A stretch of DNA of 22,313 bases from Gammaproteobacteria bacterium (GTDB taxonomy: Bacteria > Pseudomonadota > Gammaproteobacteria > GCA-001735895): the NCBI GenBank assembly GCA_003231795.1, contig QIJI01000154.1, positions 1 to 22,313 of the forward strand, in the 5' to 3' direction. Of this stretch, positions 13,770 through 22,139 are shown in pieces; position 1 is the stretch's first letter, and the number at the start of each line of letters is the position of its first letter. A program made the translations under genes and the position numbers. The notes below the pieces were generated by a model that was given only the letters and a program-made list of their open reading frames with translations, was not told where the DNA came from and searched no databases.

Positions 13770-15079
13770 CAATGTTGGATAGCAATCCTCGCTGGATCGC
13801 GCTTCAGGTTATTCTGAAGTTAGTTGATCGAGGGCGCTCGCTGGACGATACTTTTGCCAGCGAATGGTTTCAGACCCTGCCGCTTTCCAAGCGCGACCAG
13901 GCAATGAGCCGGGAACTCTCGATCGGCCTGTGTCGGTGGTATTTCATACTGCAGCCTTTGCTAAATCAGCGTCTTCAAAAACCATTGCGGGCGCGTGATC
14001 AAGACGTCGAAATCATTTTGTTGCTCGGTCTGTATCAGTTGCTGGTGATGGAAACCGATGCCCATGCTGCAGTCAACGAAACGGTAAAGCTGACCCGGTT
14101 ACTGAAAAAAAACTGGGCCAGCGGATTAACCAACGCCGTGTTACGCAAGGTGGTTCGAGACGATTTGCGTTGGCAGGAGATTGATCGGGTTATGGCCTAT
14201 CCCGAATGGATGCAACAACTGATTCGAGACGAATGGGGGGATCTGTCGCAACAGATAATGGTCGCGGGTAACCAGCGACCACCGATGACACTTCGAATCG
14301 ATAGCCGCCAGCAAAGTCGCGATGACTATCTCAAACAGCTTGAGTCAAAGCAGATCGAAGCCTCTGCACACGAATTGATCAGCACCGCAGTTCAGTTGAA
14401 GACCCCTGTTGAGGTGGCCGCGTTGCCTGGATTTGATCGGGGATTGGTCAGCGTTCAGGATGCGGCCGCGCAAATAGCAGCCGAATTGTTGCAATGTGAG
14501 CCGGGTAACAGGGTACTTGACGCCTGCGCCGCTCCCGGGGGCAAATCGTCGCAGTTGTTACAGCAATATGCTGACATTCATCTTGATGCACTCGACATCA
14601 GCGAAACTCGGCTGGATCGTGTGCGTGAAAATCTGCAGCGTATTGGAAAACCGGCGCGCCTGCTGGTCGGGGACGCTGCTGTGCCTGAACAATGGTTCGA
14701 TGGAAAACGGTATGATCGCGTGCTGGTTGATACCCCCTGTAGCGCCAGTGGCGTGATGCGCAGACATCCCGACATCAAACTATTGCGACGCGAAAGCGAT
14801 ATAATGTCGTTGGCCAGTCGGCAGCGAGATATTCTCGATGCGATCTGGCCGCTGTTGAAACCCGGAGGCATGATGCTTTACAGCACCTGTTCCATCTTTA
14901 AGAACGAGAACGAAAAACAGATTGCTGGGTTTCTGCAGAGTAATGTCAATGCCGAAGAAATCGGACTGTCATCTTTTAACTGGGGTAACGCCTGCGTTCA
15001 CGGGCGTCAGATTTTGCCTGGCGAAAGTAATATGGATGGCTTTTATTATGCATTGTTGCGCAAATCGGGCCTGGATTGA
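13766..15079 (+). CDS. rsmB: 16S rRNA m5C967 methyltransferase
   Basis: RsmB methylates C967 of 16S rRNA using S-adenosylmethionine. The 437-residue protein has an N-terminal NusB-like RNA-binding domain (about 5-135, with ETDAHAAVNETVKL) and a C-terminal Rossmann methyltransferase. Motif I is LDACAAPGGKSSQLL (251-265), motif IV is DTPCSASGV with C325, and motif VI is YSTCSIFKNENE with the likely nucleophile C375. Starts at 13766 (ATGA overlap with fmt) or at the ATG 6 nt downstream are equally possible; I kept the overlap. The stop overlaps the next start as TGATG. Confidence 0.95.
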   Translation: MTMLDSNPRWIALQVILKLVDRGRSLDDTFASEWFQTLPLSKRDQAMSRELSIGLCRWYFILQPLLNQRLQKPLRARDQDVEIILLLGLYQLLVMETDAHAAVNETVKLTRLLKKNWASGLTNAVLRKVVRDDLRWQEIDRVMAYPEWMQQLIRDEWGDLSQQIMVAGNQRPPMTLRIDSRQQSRDDYLKQLESKQIEASAHELISTAVQLKTPVEVAALPGFDRGLVSVQDAAAQIAAELLQCEPGNRVLDACAAPGGKSSQLLQQYADIHLDALDISETRLDRVRENLQRIGKPARLLVGDAAVPEQWFDGKRYDRVLVDTPCSASGVMRRHPDIKLLRRESDIMSLASRQRDILDAIWPLLKPGGMMLYSTCSIFKNENEKQIAGFLQSNVNAEEIGLSSFNWGNACVHGRQILPGESNMDGFYYALLRKSGLD

Positions 15080-15645
15080 TGTCTGTCGCCAGATTATTGC
15101 TGATACTGACATTACTTTTGCCCCTGTCAGCGAAAGCACAGGATACCGATCCGTTTGTCATCGAACGTGCTGAAATTACCATTAAAGATTCGCTGTTATT
15201 GCTTGACCTGGTTGTCGAGAGTCAACTGCCGGATTACATTTCGATTGCTGTCGACCAGGGTTTTGCAGTGCCGATCATGTTCGAAATTCAAATTCGCTCG
15301 CCTAAAGCCTACTGGTTCGACGACAAAATAGTATCGCTCAAACAGAAATACCTGCTGCACTACCAGCCATTGCTCGAGTCTTTCGTGGTACTCGATATCA
15401 ATAACTCCGAAAGGCATTACTTTAGTGATCGTAAAGCTGCGGTGCATTTTATCGAAGTGGTTTACAATTACCCATTGCTGGATATTGGTAACCTGGCCCC
15501 GGATAAGGCGTATTATGCCCGAGCAAGATTTGGTATTGACACTGAAGAGCTACCCCTGCCGCTTAAATCAAGCTCGCTTTGGGATAGCGACTGGGATCTG
15601 CAAAGTGACTGGTATGAATGGGGGATCGAGCGTCCCGAATCATGA
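15079..15645 (+). CDS. DUF4390 periplasmic protein
   Basis: A 188-residue protein with a signal peptide (residues 1-20, cleavage after AKA) and a mature domain fitting DUF4390: VIERAEITIKDSLLLLD, then FEIQIRSPKAYWFDD, FVVLDINNSERHYF and a WDLQSDWYEW end. No biochemical function is known to me. Genes of this family commonly lie between rsmB and ntrY in gammaproteobacteria. A TTG three bases earlier is in frame, but the ATG at 15079 shares one base with the rsmB stop (TGATG) and is preferred. The stop overlaps ntrY as ATGA (15642-15645). Coupling on both sides and periplasmic location suggest a partner for the NtrY sensor region; that is inference. Confidence 0.85.
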   Translation: MSVARLLLILTLLLPLSAKAQDTDPFVIERAEITIKDSLLLLDLVVESQLPDYISIAVDQGFAVPIMFEIQIRSPKAYWFDDKIVSLKQKYLLHYQPLLESFVVLDINNSERHYFSDRKAAVHFIEVVYNYPLLDIGNLAPDKAYYARARFGIDTEELPLPLKSSSLWDSDWDLQSDWYEWGIERPES

Positions 15646-17837
15646 ATAGTACGGTTCGCAATACAGTTTCGATTCTGGCTCTGGTGCTGTTGTTAATGGT
15701 ATCTCTGTATACCATTAGTGACGCAACCTCAAACTCGGCGACCTTCGGTCGATACTACAACTGGCTGGTTGTTTTCTACGCTATCGGACTGGTGTCTTTG
15801 CTGGGTTTGATCGCATATAACCTCTACAAGTTAATCGTTCAATATCGAATTAAAACCATTGGCTCGCATCTGACTGCGCGCATGGTCGGTGTGTTTGTAT
15901 TGCTGACCATCATACCGGTGAGTGTGGTTTACTATTTTTCCCTTAGTTTCCTGCATCGCGGAATTGATAGCTGGTTTGATGTCGGAATTGAAACCGCGCT
16001 CGAAGACTCGTTATTGCTCGGGCGAAGTGCACTCGATTTACGCAAGCGTGACGCGTTAAACAAAACGCGTGACATTGCCAGCGAAATTGCCATCATCGAA
16101 GACGATATTCTGGTCGTATATCTCGATGAAACTCGCGACAGGCTGGGGGCTAACGAACTGACCTTATACGACCATAAACAGGCGATTATTGCCTCCAGCG
16201 GTGTCGATTCAACCCGTTTGCCAGAGGCGCTTTCGTTGACCGAGATCGGCGCACTCGGCGTCGACAATCCTTATCTAAATCTGACCGAAGACCCGGTTTA
16301 CGGGCTTGCCATCAAAATCGTTGTGCTGGTACAAAGTCTGGACGCAACCGAGCCGCAGAAAACACTTCAGGCTGAGTTTCCTTTTACCGATCGACTGAAT
16401 GAACTCACCATCGGGGTTCAAAGCGCATTTGACCGATACAAAAAACTAGCGGTTTTACGGGATCCGTTGAAAACAAGTTTTACGCTGGCTCTATCATTGA
16501 TCTGGCTGCTGAGCGTGCTGTCGGCTATCTGGCTGGCTTTTATCGCTGCCCGAAAACTGGTTGAACCGATTAACGATCTGGTTGAAGGCACCAAGGCAGT
16601 TGCGGCAGGCGACTATGAGAAACAACTGAGCCTGTCCGGCAGTGACGAGCTGGGATTTTTACTGCGTTCATTTAACACCATGACGCGCAAGATTTCGCGC
16701 AGCCGCGCAATTGCAGAACAAAGCCAACGCATGGAGGCGGCGCAAAAAAATTATCTCGAATCGGTGATGGAGCACATAACCTCAGGGGTACTGACTATTG
16801 ACGAAACCGGGTTTATTAAAAGCGGCAACCCGGCAGCCTGTTCCATTTTTGATATTGAAAGTTATTTTTTTACCGAACTGTACATCACCGACGTGATTAG
16901 CCAGTATCCGATGATGGAACGATTTTTTGCTGCTGTGCAATCGCATTTGCACAGCGATGACGAGTGGCAGGAGGAAATTGTAATTTTTGGAAAGAGCGGG
17001 CGTAAAATTCTGCGAGTGCGAGGTACCACGCTACTATCACAAAGTGATGATCGTCGGGAACAGGTCGTGGTGGTGGATGATCTCACCGAACTGATTCAGG
17101 CGCAGAAGGAATCCGCCTGGAGTGAAATGGCACGGCGGCTCGCGCATGAAATCAAGAATCCCCTGACCCCGATTCAATTGTCGGCAGAACGCCTGCAACG
17201 AAAATTGAGCGGTGAAGTTTCAGCGGAAAACCAATCGATGCTCGATCGTTATACGCATACCATAGTGCAGCAGGTGGAAGCGATGAAGTCGATGGTCAAC
17301 GCATTTACCGAATATGCACGCTCGCCATCGCAAAAGCCGCAACCGGTTAACCTGAATGCGATGCTTGAAGCAATTACCGATTTGTATCACGAGAATAACA
17401 GTGATGTGGTGATCGAATTGAAACTTGATCAATCGCTGGCGGAAATTGATGGTGACGATGTCCGCCTGCGGCAACTGTTTCATAACCTGATCAAAAACAG
17501 CCTCGAAACGCTTGAAGGCAATGGTTCGATAAGGCTTAAAACCCAGTCGGTGCAAAAGTCGGGTCACCATTGGGTTGAGCTGACTGTAGAGGATAGTGGT
17601 CAGGGCATTGCCGAAGAAATCACGCACACGCTGTTCGAGCCCTATGTCACGACCAAATCTTCCGGTAGCGGGCTGGGACTGGCGATTGTACAGAAAATTG
17701 TCGATGAACATGCGGGTTCGGTACGAGTCGGTAAATCACGCAAGGGTGGTGCCCGGTTCACCATCCAGCTACCGGTAAGCGATAACATCGCATCGGTGCG
17801 GAATCTTGAGCCGGTTAAATCGAGGCTTCAATCATGA
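15642..17837 (+). CDS. ntrY: NtrY-like membrane sensor histidine kinase
   Basis: A 731-residue kinase. It has N-terminal membrane helices at about 8-26, 41-66 and 80-100, a periplasmic sensor region of about 170 residues (105-275), a further helix near 280-302, then HAMP (305-357), PAS (about 365-485), a HisKA domain with phospho-acceptor H502 in RRLAHEIKNPLTPIQ, and a HATPase domain with N-box HNLIKNSLE, G1 DSGQGI and G2 GSGLGL. This order is typical of NtrY. The signal sensed is unproven; NtrY homologues respond to nitrogen, redox or envelope conditions. The start at 15642 overlaps the DUF4390 stop (ATGA); a longer frame to 15618 overlaps more and is unlikely. The end overlaps ntrX as ATGA (17834-17837). 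Confidence 0.92.
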   Translation: MNSTVRNTVSILALVLLLMVSLYTISDATSNSATFGRYYNWLVVFYAIGLVSLLGLIAYNLYKLIVQYRIKTIGSHLTARMVGVFVLLTIIPVSVVYYFSLSFLHRGIDSWFDVGIETALEDSLLLGRSALDLRKRDALNKTRDIASEIAIIEDDILVVYLDETRDRLGANELTLYDHKQAIIASSGVDSTRLPEALSLTEIGALGVDNPYLNLTEDPVYGLAIKIVVLVQSLDATEPQKTLQAEFPFTDRLNELTIGVQSAFDRYKKLAVLRDPLKTSFTLALSLIWLLSVLSAIWLAFIAARKLVEPINDLVEGTKAVAAGDYEKQLSLSGSDELGFLLRSFNTMTRKISRSRAIAEQSQRMEAAQKNYLESVMEHITSGVLTIDETGFIKSGNPAACSIFDIESYFFTELYITDVISQYPMMERFFAAVQSHLHSDDEWQEEIVIFGKSGRKILRVRGTTLLSQSDDRREQVVVVDDLTELIQAQKESAWSEMARRLAHEIKNPLTPIQLSAERLQRKLSGEVSAENQSMLDRYTHTIVQQVEAMKSMVNAFTEYARSPSQKPQPVNLNAMLEAITDLYHENNSDVVIELKLDQSLAEIDGDDVRLRQLFHNLIKNSLETLEGNGSIRLKTQSVQKSGHHWVELTVEDSGQGIAEEITHTLFEPYVTTKSSGSGLGLAIVQKIVDEHAGSVRVGKSRKGGARFTIQLPVSDNIASVRNLEPVKSRLQS

Positions 17838-19087
17838 GTGCACGAATTCTGGTGGTCGACGATGAGCCGGATATACGCTTTCTGCTGAAGGATATTCTCG
17901 AAGACGAAGGCTATCTGGTCGATGTTGCCGAGCATGCCCGTGCGGCCAACGAAATTCGGCGTCGCGTCAGTCCGGACCTGGTCCTGCTCGATATCTGGAT
18001 GCCGGAGGTCGACGGAGTAACTCTTTTAAAAGAGTGGAAGTCCAGCGGGCGAGACGATTGTCCGGTGGTTATGATGTCGGGTCATGGCACGGTTGAAACA
18101 GCGGTGGAGGCAACCCGTTTCGGTGCAGCGGATTTTGTCGAAAAACCATTGTCGATGGCAAAATTACTCAACACCGTGAAATCAGCACTGGCTGGAAGCG
18201 CAGGCGGTTTTCGTAGCGCAAGCCCGCGAGTGCGTGAAGAGCCGGTTGGCAATAGCCAGGTAATGCAGCAATTACGGCGACGCATGGTAAGTTTGCAACA
18301 AAATAACGAGCCGGTATTCATTCAGGGTAAGCCGGGTAGTGGTAAGACTATCTGGGCCCATTATCTGAGCGATACCGTGGGTGGCATGCAGGTTGCGGAT
18401 AGCGGCAGGGATATCCGTGAACTGATTCCCCTAAGCAGCAACCTCTATATTGAGGAAGTCTGTGATCTTGACCTGGATCAGCAAGGCCAGCTTTTTCAGG
18501 CTATAAACGACCAGGCGGATTCAAAATATCGCTTTATCATTTCGAGTCAGCATAGTTACGATGACTTGATGCACAATAATCGTATCATCACCGAGCTCAC
18601 CGATTATTGTCGCGACGTTATCCAGATTCCGTCGCTGGACGAGCATATCGAGGATATTCCTGAATTGTTGGAGTACTATGTCAACTGGTTCAGCGATCAT
18701 GAGCAATTGCCGTATCGCCACTTTGACGTAGCGGCGCAGAATCTGTTACGAAATTACCGTTGGAACGGTGATATCGGTCAGTTGAAGCAATTTATCCGGA
18801 CAATACTGACGAATAACGATGACGAAAAGATTGATCTGCTTGAAATTGAGCAGACCCTGATCTTGCTGAGTGCTTCGTCTGCTGCAGGGTCAGGGAACAT
18901 GATGCAAATAGCGATTGATCTCGACCTGGATTTGCGTGAAGCCCGGGAAGCGTTTGAGCGCGAATACCTGTCGCGACATCTGGCCCTTAGCGGAAATAAT
19001 ATGACTGAGTTGGCGCGACGAGTTGGACAGGAAAGAACACATTTATATCGTAAATTGAAATCTCTGGGATTACAGACTAAAAAGTAG
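17834..19087 (+). CDS. ntrX: NtrX-like response regulator with a degenerate AAA+ domain
   Basis: A 417-residue partner of NtrY. The receiver (1-120) is intact with phospho-acceptor D53 (LLDIWMPEVDG). The AAA+ region starts with the family GNSxxM entry and a Walker A GKPGSGKT (165-172). However, only about 34 residues separate it from the Walker B equivalent IEE (205-207), where sigma54 activators have about 70. The missing part includes the ESELFGHEKGAFTGA loop. Walker B is EE rather than DE, and the sensor-II WPGNVREL motif reads WNGDIGQL with glycine in place of arginine (G315). The C-terminal NtrX Fis-type helix-turn-helix is well kept (LREAREAFEREYL, LYRKLKSLGL). It should therefore bind DNA under NtrY control but probably cannot activate sigma54 polymerase. 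The frame is intact, so this is not a recent pseudogene. Confidence 0.9.
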   Translation: MSARILVVDDEPDIRFLLKDILEDEGYLVDVAEHARAANEIRRRVSPDLVLLDIWMPEVDGVTLLKEWKSSGRDDCPVVMMSGHGTVETAVEATRFGAADFVEKPLSMAKLLNTVKSALAGSAGGFRSASPRVREEPVGNSQVMQQLRRRMVSLQQNNEPVFIQGKPGSGKTIWAHYLSDTVGGMQVADSGRDIRELIPLSSNLYIEEVCDLDLDQQGQLFQAINDQADSKYRFIISSQHSYDDLMHNNRIITELTDYCRDVIQIPSLDEHIEDIPELLEYYVNWFSDHEQLPYRHFDVAAQNLLRNYRWNGDIGQLKQFIRTILTNNDDEKIDLLEIEQTLILLSASSAAGSGNMMQIAIDLDLDLREAREAFEREYLSRHLALSGNNMTELARRVGQERTHLYRKLKSLGLQTKK

Positions 19088-19099
19088 TTACAGGTGCTC

Positions 19100-19165
19100 T
19101 TTCAACAAGATAATTTCGGATTTGGCGTCGCTGCGGAGTATGGTCGCGAGATGCATCTTGTGAAA
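19100..19165 (+). promoter_or_regulatory. Imperfect inverted repeat in the ntrX–trkA gap
   Basis: TTTCAACAAGAT (19100-19111) can pair with ATCTTGTGAAA (19155-19165) with a single bulged A, enclosing a 43-nt loop. Immediately after it AGTTG/CAACT (19165-19180) can form a second small hairpin. The whole 113-nt gap could be a structured leader for trkA. There is no T-run, so it is not an obvious terminator. Covariation is unknown. Confidence 0.3.
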
Positions 19166-19200
19166 GTTGACCAGCCAACTCAACTGGAAAGGCGTTTTTC

Positions 19201-20577
19201 ATGAATATCATCATATTGGGCGCCGGACAGGTAGGCTCGACCGTAGCGACAGAACTTGCCAGGGAAGAAAGTAACGAAATCACGGTCATCGATACGAATC
19301 AGGAAATCCTTTCCGAACTTCAGGATCGACTGGATTTGCGAACCATCGCAGGTAATGGGTCTTATCCCGGCATACTCGAATCCGCCGGTGCCGACGACGC
19401 TGACATGTTGATTGCGTTAACCAATAGCGACGAAATCAACATGGTGGCCTGCCAGATCGCTTCCTCGTTATTCAATACTCCGACCAAAATTGCGCGTATT
19501 CGCTCACCCGCCTATCTTGGCAGACCGGGGCTGTTCGCTAAGGATTCAATTCCTGTTGATTTCATGATCAGCCCGGAATCGCTGGTAACCAACTATATCC
19601 ATCATCTGATCGAACATCCAAGCGCATTGCAGGTACTGGATTTTGCCGGTGGGCGGGTGCAACTGGTGGCAGTTAAAGCTTATGACGACGGTCTGATGGT
19701 CGGTCGAGCCTTAAAAACCATGAATCAAGTTGTGCCCGGCATTGATATGCGGGTAGCAGCGGTGTTTCGTGATGGGGAATCGATACAACCGTCCGCCGAG
19801 TGTGTCATTCAAGCCGACGATGAAGTGTTTTTTCTGGCCGCGAAGGAGCACATATCGATTGTAATATCGGAAATGCGCAAACTGGATAAGCCGATAAAAC
19901 GTGTGATGCTGGCTGGCGGCGGAAACATCGGCGGGCAGCTTGCCGGAATGATTGAAAAAGATTATCAGGTCAAAGTGATTGAATCTTCTCCAGCACGCGC
20001 ACGGGAATTATCGGAGATGCTTGATTCGGCGATTGTACTGTTGGGTGACGCTGCCGATCCGGATTTGCTGATTGAAGAAAATATCGAATGTATGGACGTA
20101 TTCTGTGCTCTGACCAATGACGATGAGGCCAACATTCTTTCATCGATGCTGGCCAAACGCATGGGCGCCAAAAAGGTCATGTCGCTAATCAATCGTGGAG
20201 CCTATGTCGATCTGGTTCAAAGTGGGCTCGTTGATATTGCGATATCGCCGCACCAGGTAACGATCGGGGCCCTGCTGGCGCATATTCGTCGCGGTGATGT
20301 TGTCGCCGTGCATGCATTACGCCGAGGTTCGGCCGAGGCGATTGAAGCGGTTGCGCATGGCGATTCGTCTTCGTCAAAGGTGGTGGGGCGCAATATGGAT
20401 CAGATTAATTTACCCGAAGGTACCCGTATCGGCGCAATCGTGCGTGGCGATGAAGTCATTATTGCGCATCACGAAACCATTATAGAATCAGGAGACCACG
20501 TCATCCTGTTTCTGACTGACAAGACCAAGATTTCTGAAGTAGAGAAACTGTTCCAGGTCGGCTTTACTTACTTTTAG
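19201..20577 (+). CDS. trkA: Trk potassium uptake regulatory subunit TrkA
   Basis: TrkA is the cytoplasmic nucleotide-binding ring that gates the TrkH potassium channel. The 458-residue protein is the full-length double form: RCK-N1 starts with IILGAGQVGSTVA (3-15) and the acidic NAD-binding VIDTNQE, RCK-N2 starts with MLAGGGNIGGQLA with VIESSPARA after it, and each is followed by a TrkA-C domain, the last ending in GDHVILFLTDKTK. The ATG at 19201 is preceded by AAGG at 8 nt. It lies 113 nt after ntrX and 109 nt before trkH, so trkA and trkH are probably co-expressed. Confidence 0.97.
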   Translation: MNIIILGAGQVGSTVATELAREESNEITVIDTNQEILSELQDRLDLRTIAGNGSYPGILESAGADDADMLIALTNSDEINMVACQIASSLFNTPTKIARIRSPAYLGRPGLFAKDSIPVDFMISPESLVTNYIHHLIEHPSALQVLDFAGGRVQLVAVKAYDDGLMVGRALKTMNQVVPGIDMRVAAVFRDGESIQPSAECVIQADDEVFFLAAKEHISIVISEMRKLDKPIKRVMLAGGGNIGGQLAGMIEKDYQVKVIESSPARARELSEMLDSAIVLLGDAADPDLLIEENIECMDVFCALTNDDEANILSSMLAKRMGAKKVMSLINRGAYVDLVQSGLVDIAISPHQVTIGALLAHIRRGDVVAVHALRRGSAEAIEAVAHGDSSSSKVVGRNMDQINLPEGTRIGAIVRGDEVIIAHHETIIESGDHVILFLTDKTKISEVEKLFQVGFTYF

Positions 20578-20612
20578 CCCGGACATTTTGATCCGGTCGA
20601 TTGAGGATGTTG

Positions 20613-20669
20613 ATGAAAAACCAAAGTACAGGCAAGAGCGTGAATATGTTTAACAATTATTCGGGCTAG
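20613..20669 (+). CDS. Possible 18-residue leader peptide before trkH
   Basis: An ATG at 20613 has GAGG 6 nt upstream, a better ribosome site than that of trkH. It opens an 18-codon frame (MKNQSTGKSVNMFNNYSG) ending in TAG, 17 nt before the trkH start. No family is recognisable and such short frames occur by chance. If real, it could couple ribosomes to trkH translation. The rest of the gap 20578-20686 shows only a weak 5-bp hairpin. Confidence 0.2.
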   Translation: MKNQSTGKSVNMFNNYSG

Positions 20670-20686
20670 AACTGCGGTCTCGGAAA

Positions 20687-22138
20687 ATGCAACTTCTGGT
20701 AATTCAACGCATCCTGGGTTTATTGCTGATGGTATTCAGCACCGCCTTGCTGCCGCCATTATTCGTAGGCCTGTATTACCAGGACGGCGCTGTTGATTCG
20801 TTTGCACAGGCATTTGTCGGGATTCTGATCTGTGGATTTCTGCTTTACCTGCCGGTACGCAATCAAAAAAAGGAACTTCGATTACGGGATGGATTTCTGG
20901 TAGTCGTCCTGTTCTGGGGAGTTCTGGGTGTAGCGGGCGGATTGCCGCTATACCTTTCCGGAATTAACGATATATCCATTACCGATGCGATTTTTGAGTC
21001 GATATCCGGTTTGACCACGACCGGTGCGACAGTGATAGTCGGGATCGATGATCTACCGCATGCGATATTGATTTACCGGCAGGAACTGCAATGGTTGGGC
21101 GGAATGGGGATTATCGTGCTGGCGGTGGCTGTATTGCCGATGCTCGGTGTCGGTGGTATGCAATTGTTTCGTGCCGAAACCCCGGGTCCGGTCAAGGATA
21201 CCAAGCTAACGCCTCGAATAACTGAAACCGCAAAAGCGCTTTGGTATATTTACCTGGGTCTCACAGTGAGCTGTGCTCTGGCTTACTGGGTCGCCGGGAT
21301 GTCAGTATTTGACGCCATCTCGCATTCGTTTTCCACGGTCGCAATCGGTGGATTTTCTACCCGTGACGCCAGTATCGGTTATTTCGATAGTACCGCGATC
21401 CAGTTTGTTGCAATCGTGTTCATGTTGATGTCCGGGGTGAACTTCGCGATTCACTTTACCGCCCTCAGGCGTCGCTCGCTCAATCCCTATCGGCGTGATG
21501 CTGAATTTCGAACTTACATAATGGTTCTGTTTGTGGTCAGTCTGGTTACCATCGGTTATCTGCATCTGACAAAAACCTATGACTCAACCGCCGAATCAAT
21601 CATCGAAGGTTTGTTTCAGGTGGTATCGATTGGGACCACCACAGGCTTTACCACGGCCGATTATTACACCTGGCCCGGGTTTCTACCCGTGTTACTGCTC
21701 TATGTCAGTTTCATTGGGGGTTGTTCGGGATCGACTGGCGGCGGCATCAAAGTGATACGAGTTCTATTGCTGGTCAAGCAGGGTGCGCGCGAACTAAAGC
21801 GACTGATTCATCCCAATGCGCAGATTGCGGTCAAAATTGGCAAGAAAGCACTCCCGGAGAAAGTGCTGGAAGCGGTATGGGGTTTTTTTGCTGCTTACTT
21901 TGCTATTTCGGCACTGATGATTCTGGCCTTGATGGCGACCGGGCTTGATCTGGAAACTGCGTTTTCCGCGGTAGCGGCCTGCCTCAACAACCTGGGTCCG
22001 GGACTCGGCGATGTAGGTCAAAATTTTGCCTCGATCAGTGATCCAGCGAAATGGATTCTTAGCTTCGCGATGCTACTGGGACGGCTCGAAATATTCACAT
22101 TGCTGGTGTTGCTAACGCCGGGGTTCTGGAGAAAATAA
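20687..22138 (+). CDS. trkH: Trk potassium channel/transporter subunit TrkH
   Basis: The membrane-embedded potassium permease that works with TrkA. It is 483 residues, normal length, with four repeated helix–pore–helix units. The selectivity-filter segments are seen at TTTGAT (110-115), STVAIGGFS (216-224), TTTGFT (317-322) and LNNLGPGLG (433-441). The gating-loop region with glycine and serine residues (GGCSGSTGGG) is near 344-353. N-terminal helices (1-60) precede the first unit. It lies downstream of its partner trkA. The ttcA start follows one base after the stop. Confidence 0.96.
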   Translation: MQLLVIQRILGLLLMVFSTALLPPLFVGLYYQDGAVDSFAQAFVGILICGFLLYLPVRNQKKELRLRDGFLVVVLFWGVLGVAGGLPLYLSGINDISITDAIFESISGLTTTGATVIVGIDDLPHAILIYRQELQWLGGMGIIVLAVAVLPMLGVGGMQLFRAETPGPVKDTKLTPRITETAKALWYIYLGLTVSCALAYWVAGMSVFDAISHSFSTVAIGGFSTRDASIGYFDSTAIQFVAIVFMLMSGVNFAIHFTALRRRSLNPYRRDAEFRTYIMVLFVVSLVTIGYLHLTKTYDSTAESIIEGLFQVVSIGTTTGFTTADYYTWPGFLPVLLLYVSFIGGCSGSTGGGIKVIRVLLLVKQGARELKRLIHPNAQIAVKIGKKALPEKVLEAVWGFFAAYFAISALMILALMATGLDLETAFSAVAACLNNLGPGLGDVGQNFASISDPAKWILSFAMLLGRLEIFTLLVLLTPGFWRK

Positions 22139-22139
22139 T

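Noticed and set aside
17834..19087. ntrX as a frameshifted pseudogene
   Set aside because: The frame is open throughout, both terminal domains are well preserved and the shortening is confined to the AAA+ core, so in-frame loss fits better.
20579..20596. CCGGA/TCCGG hairpin after trkA as a terminator
   Set aside because: Only 5 bp with an 8-nt loop and no T-run follows.
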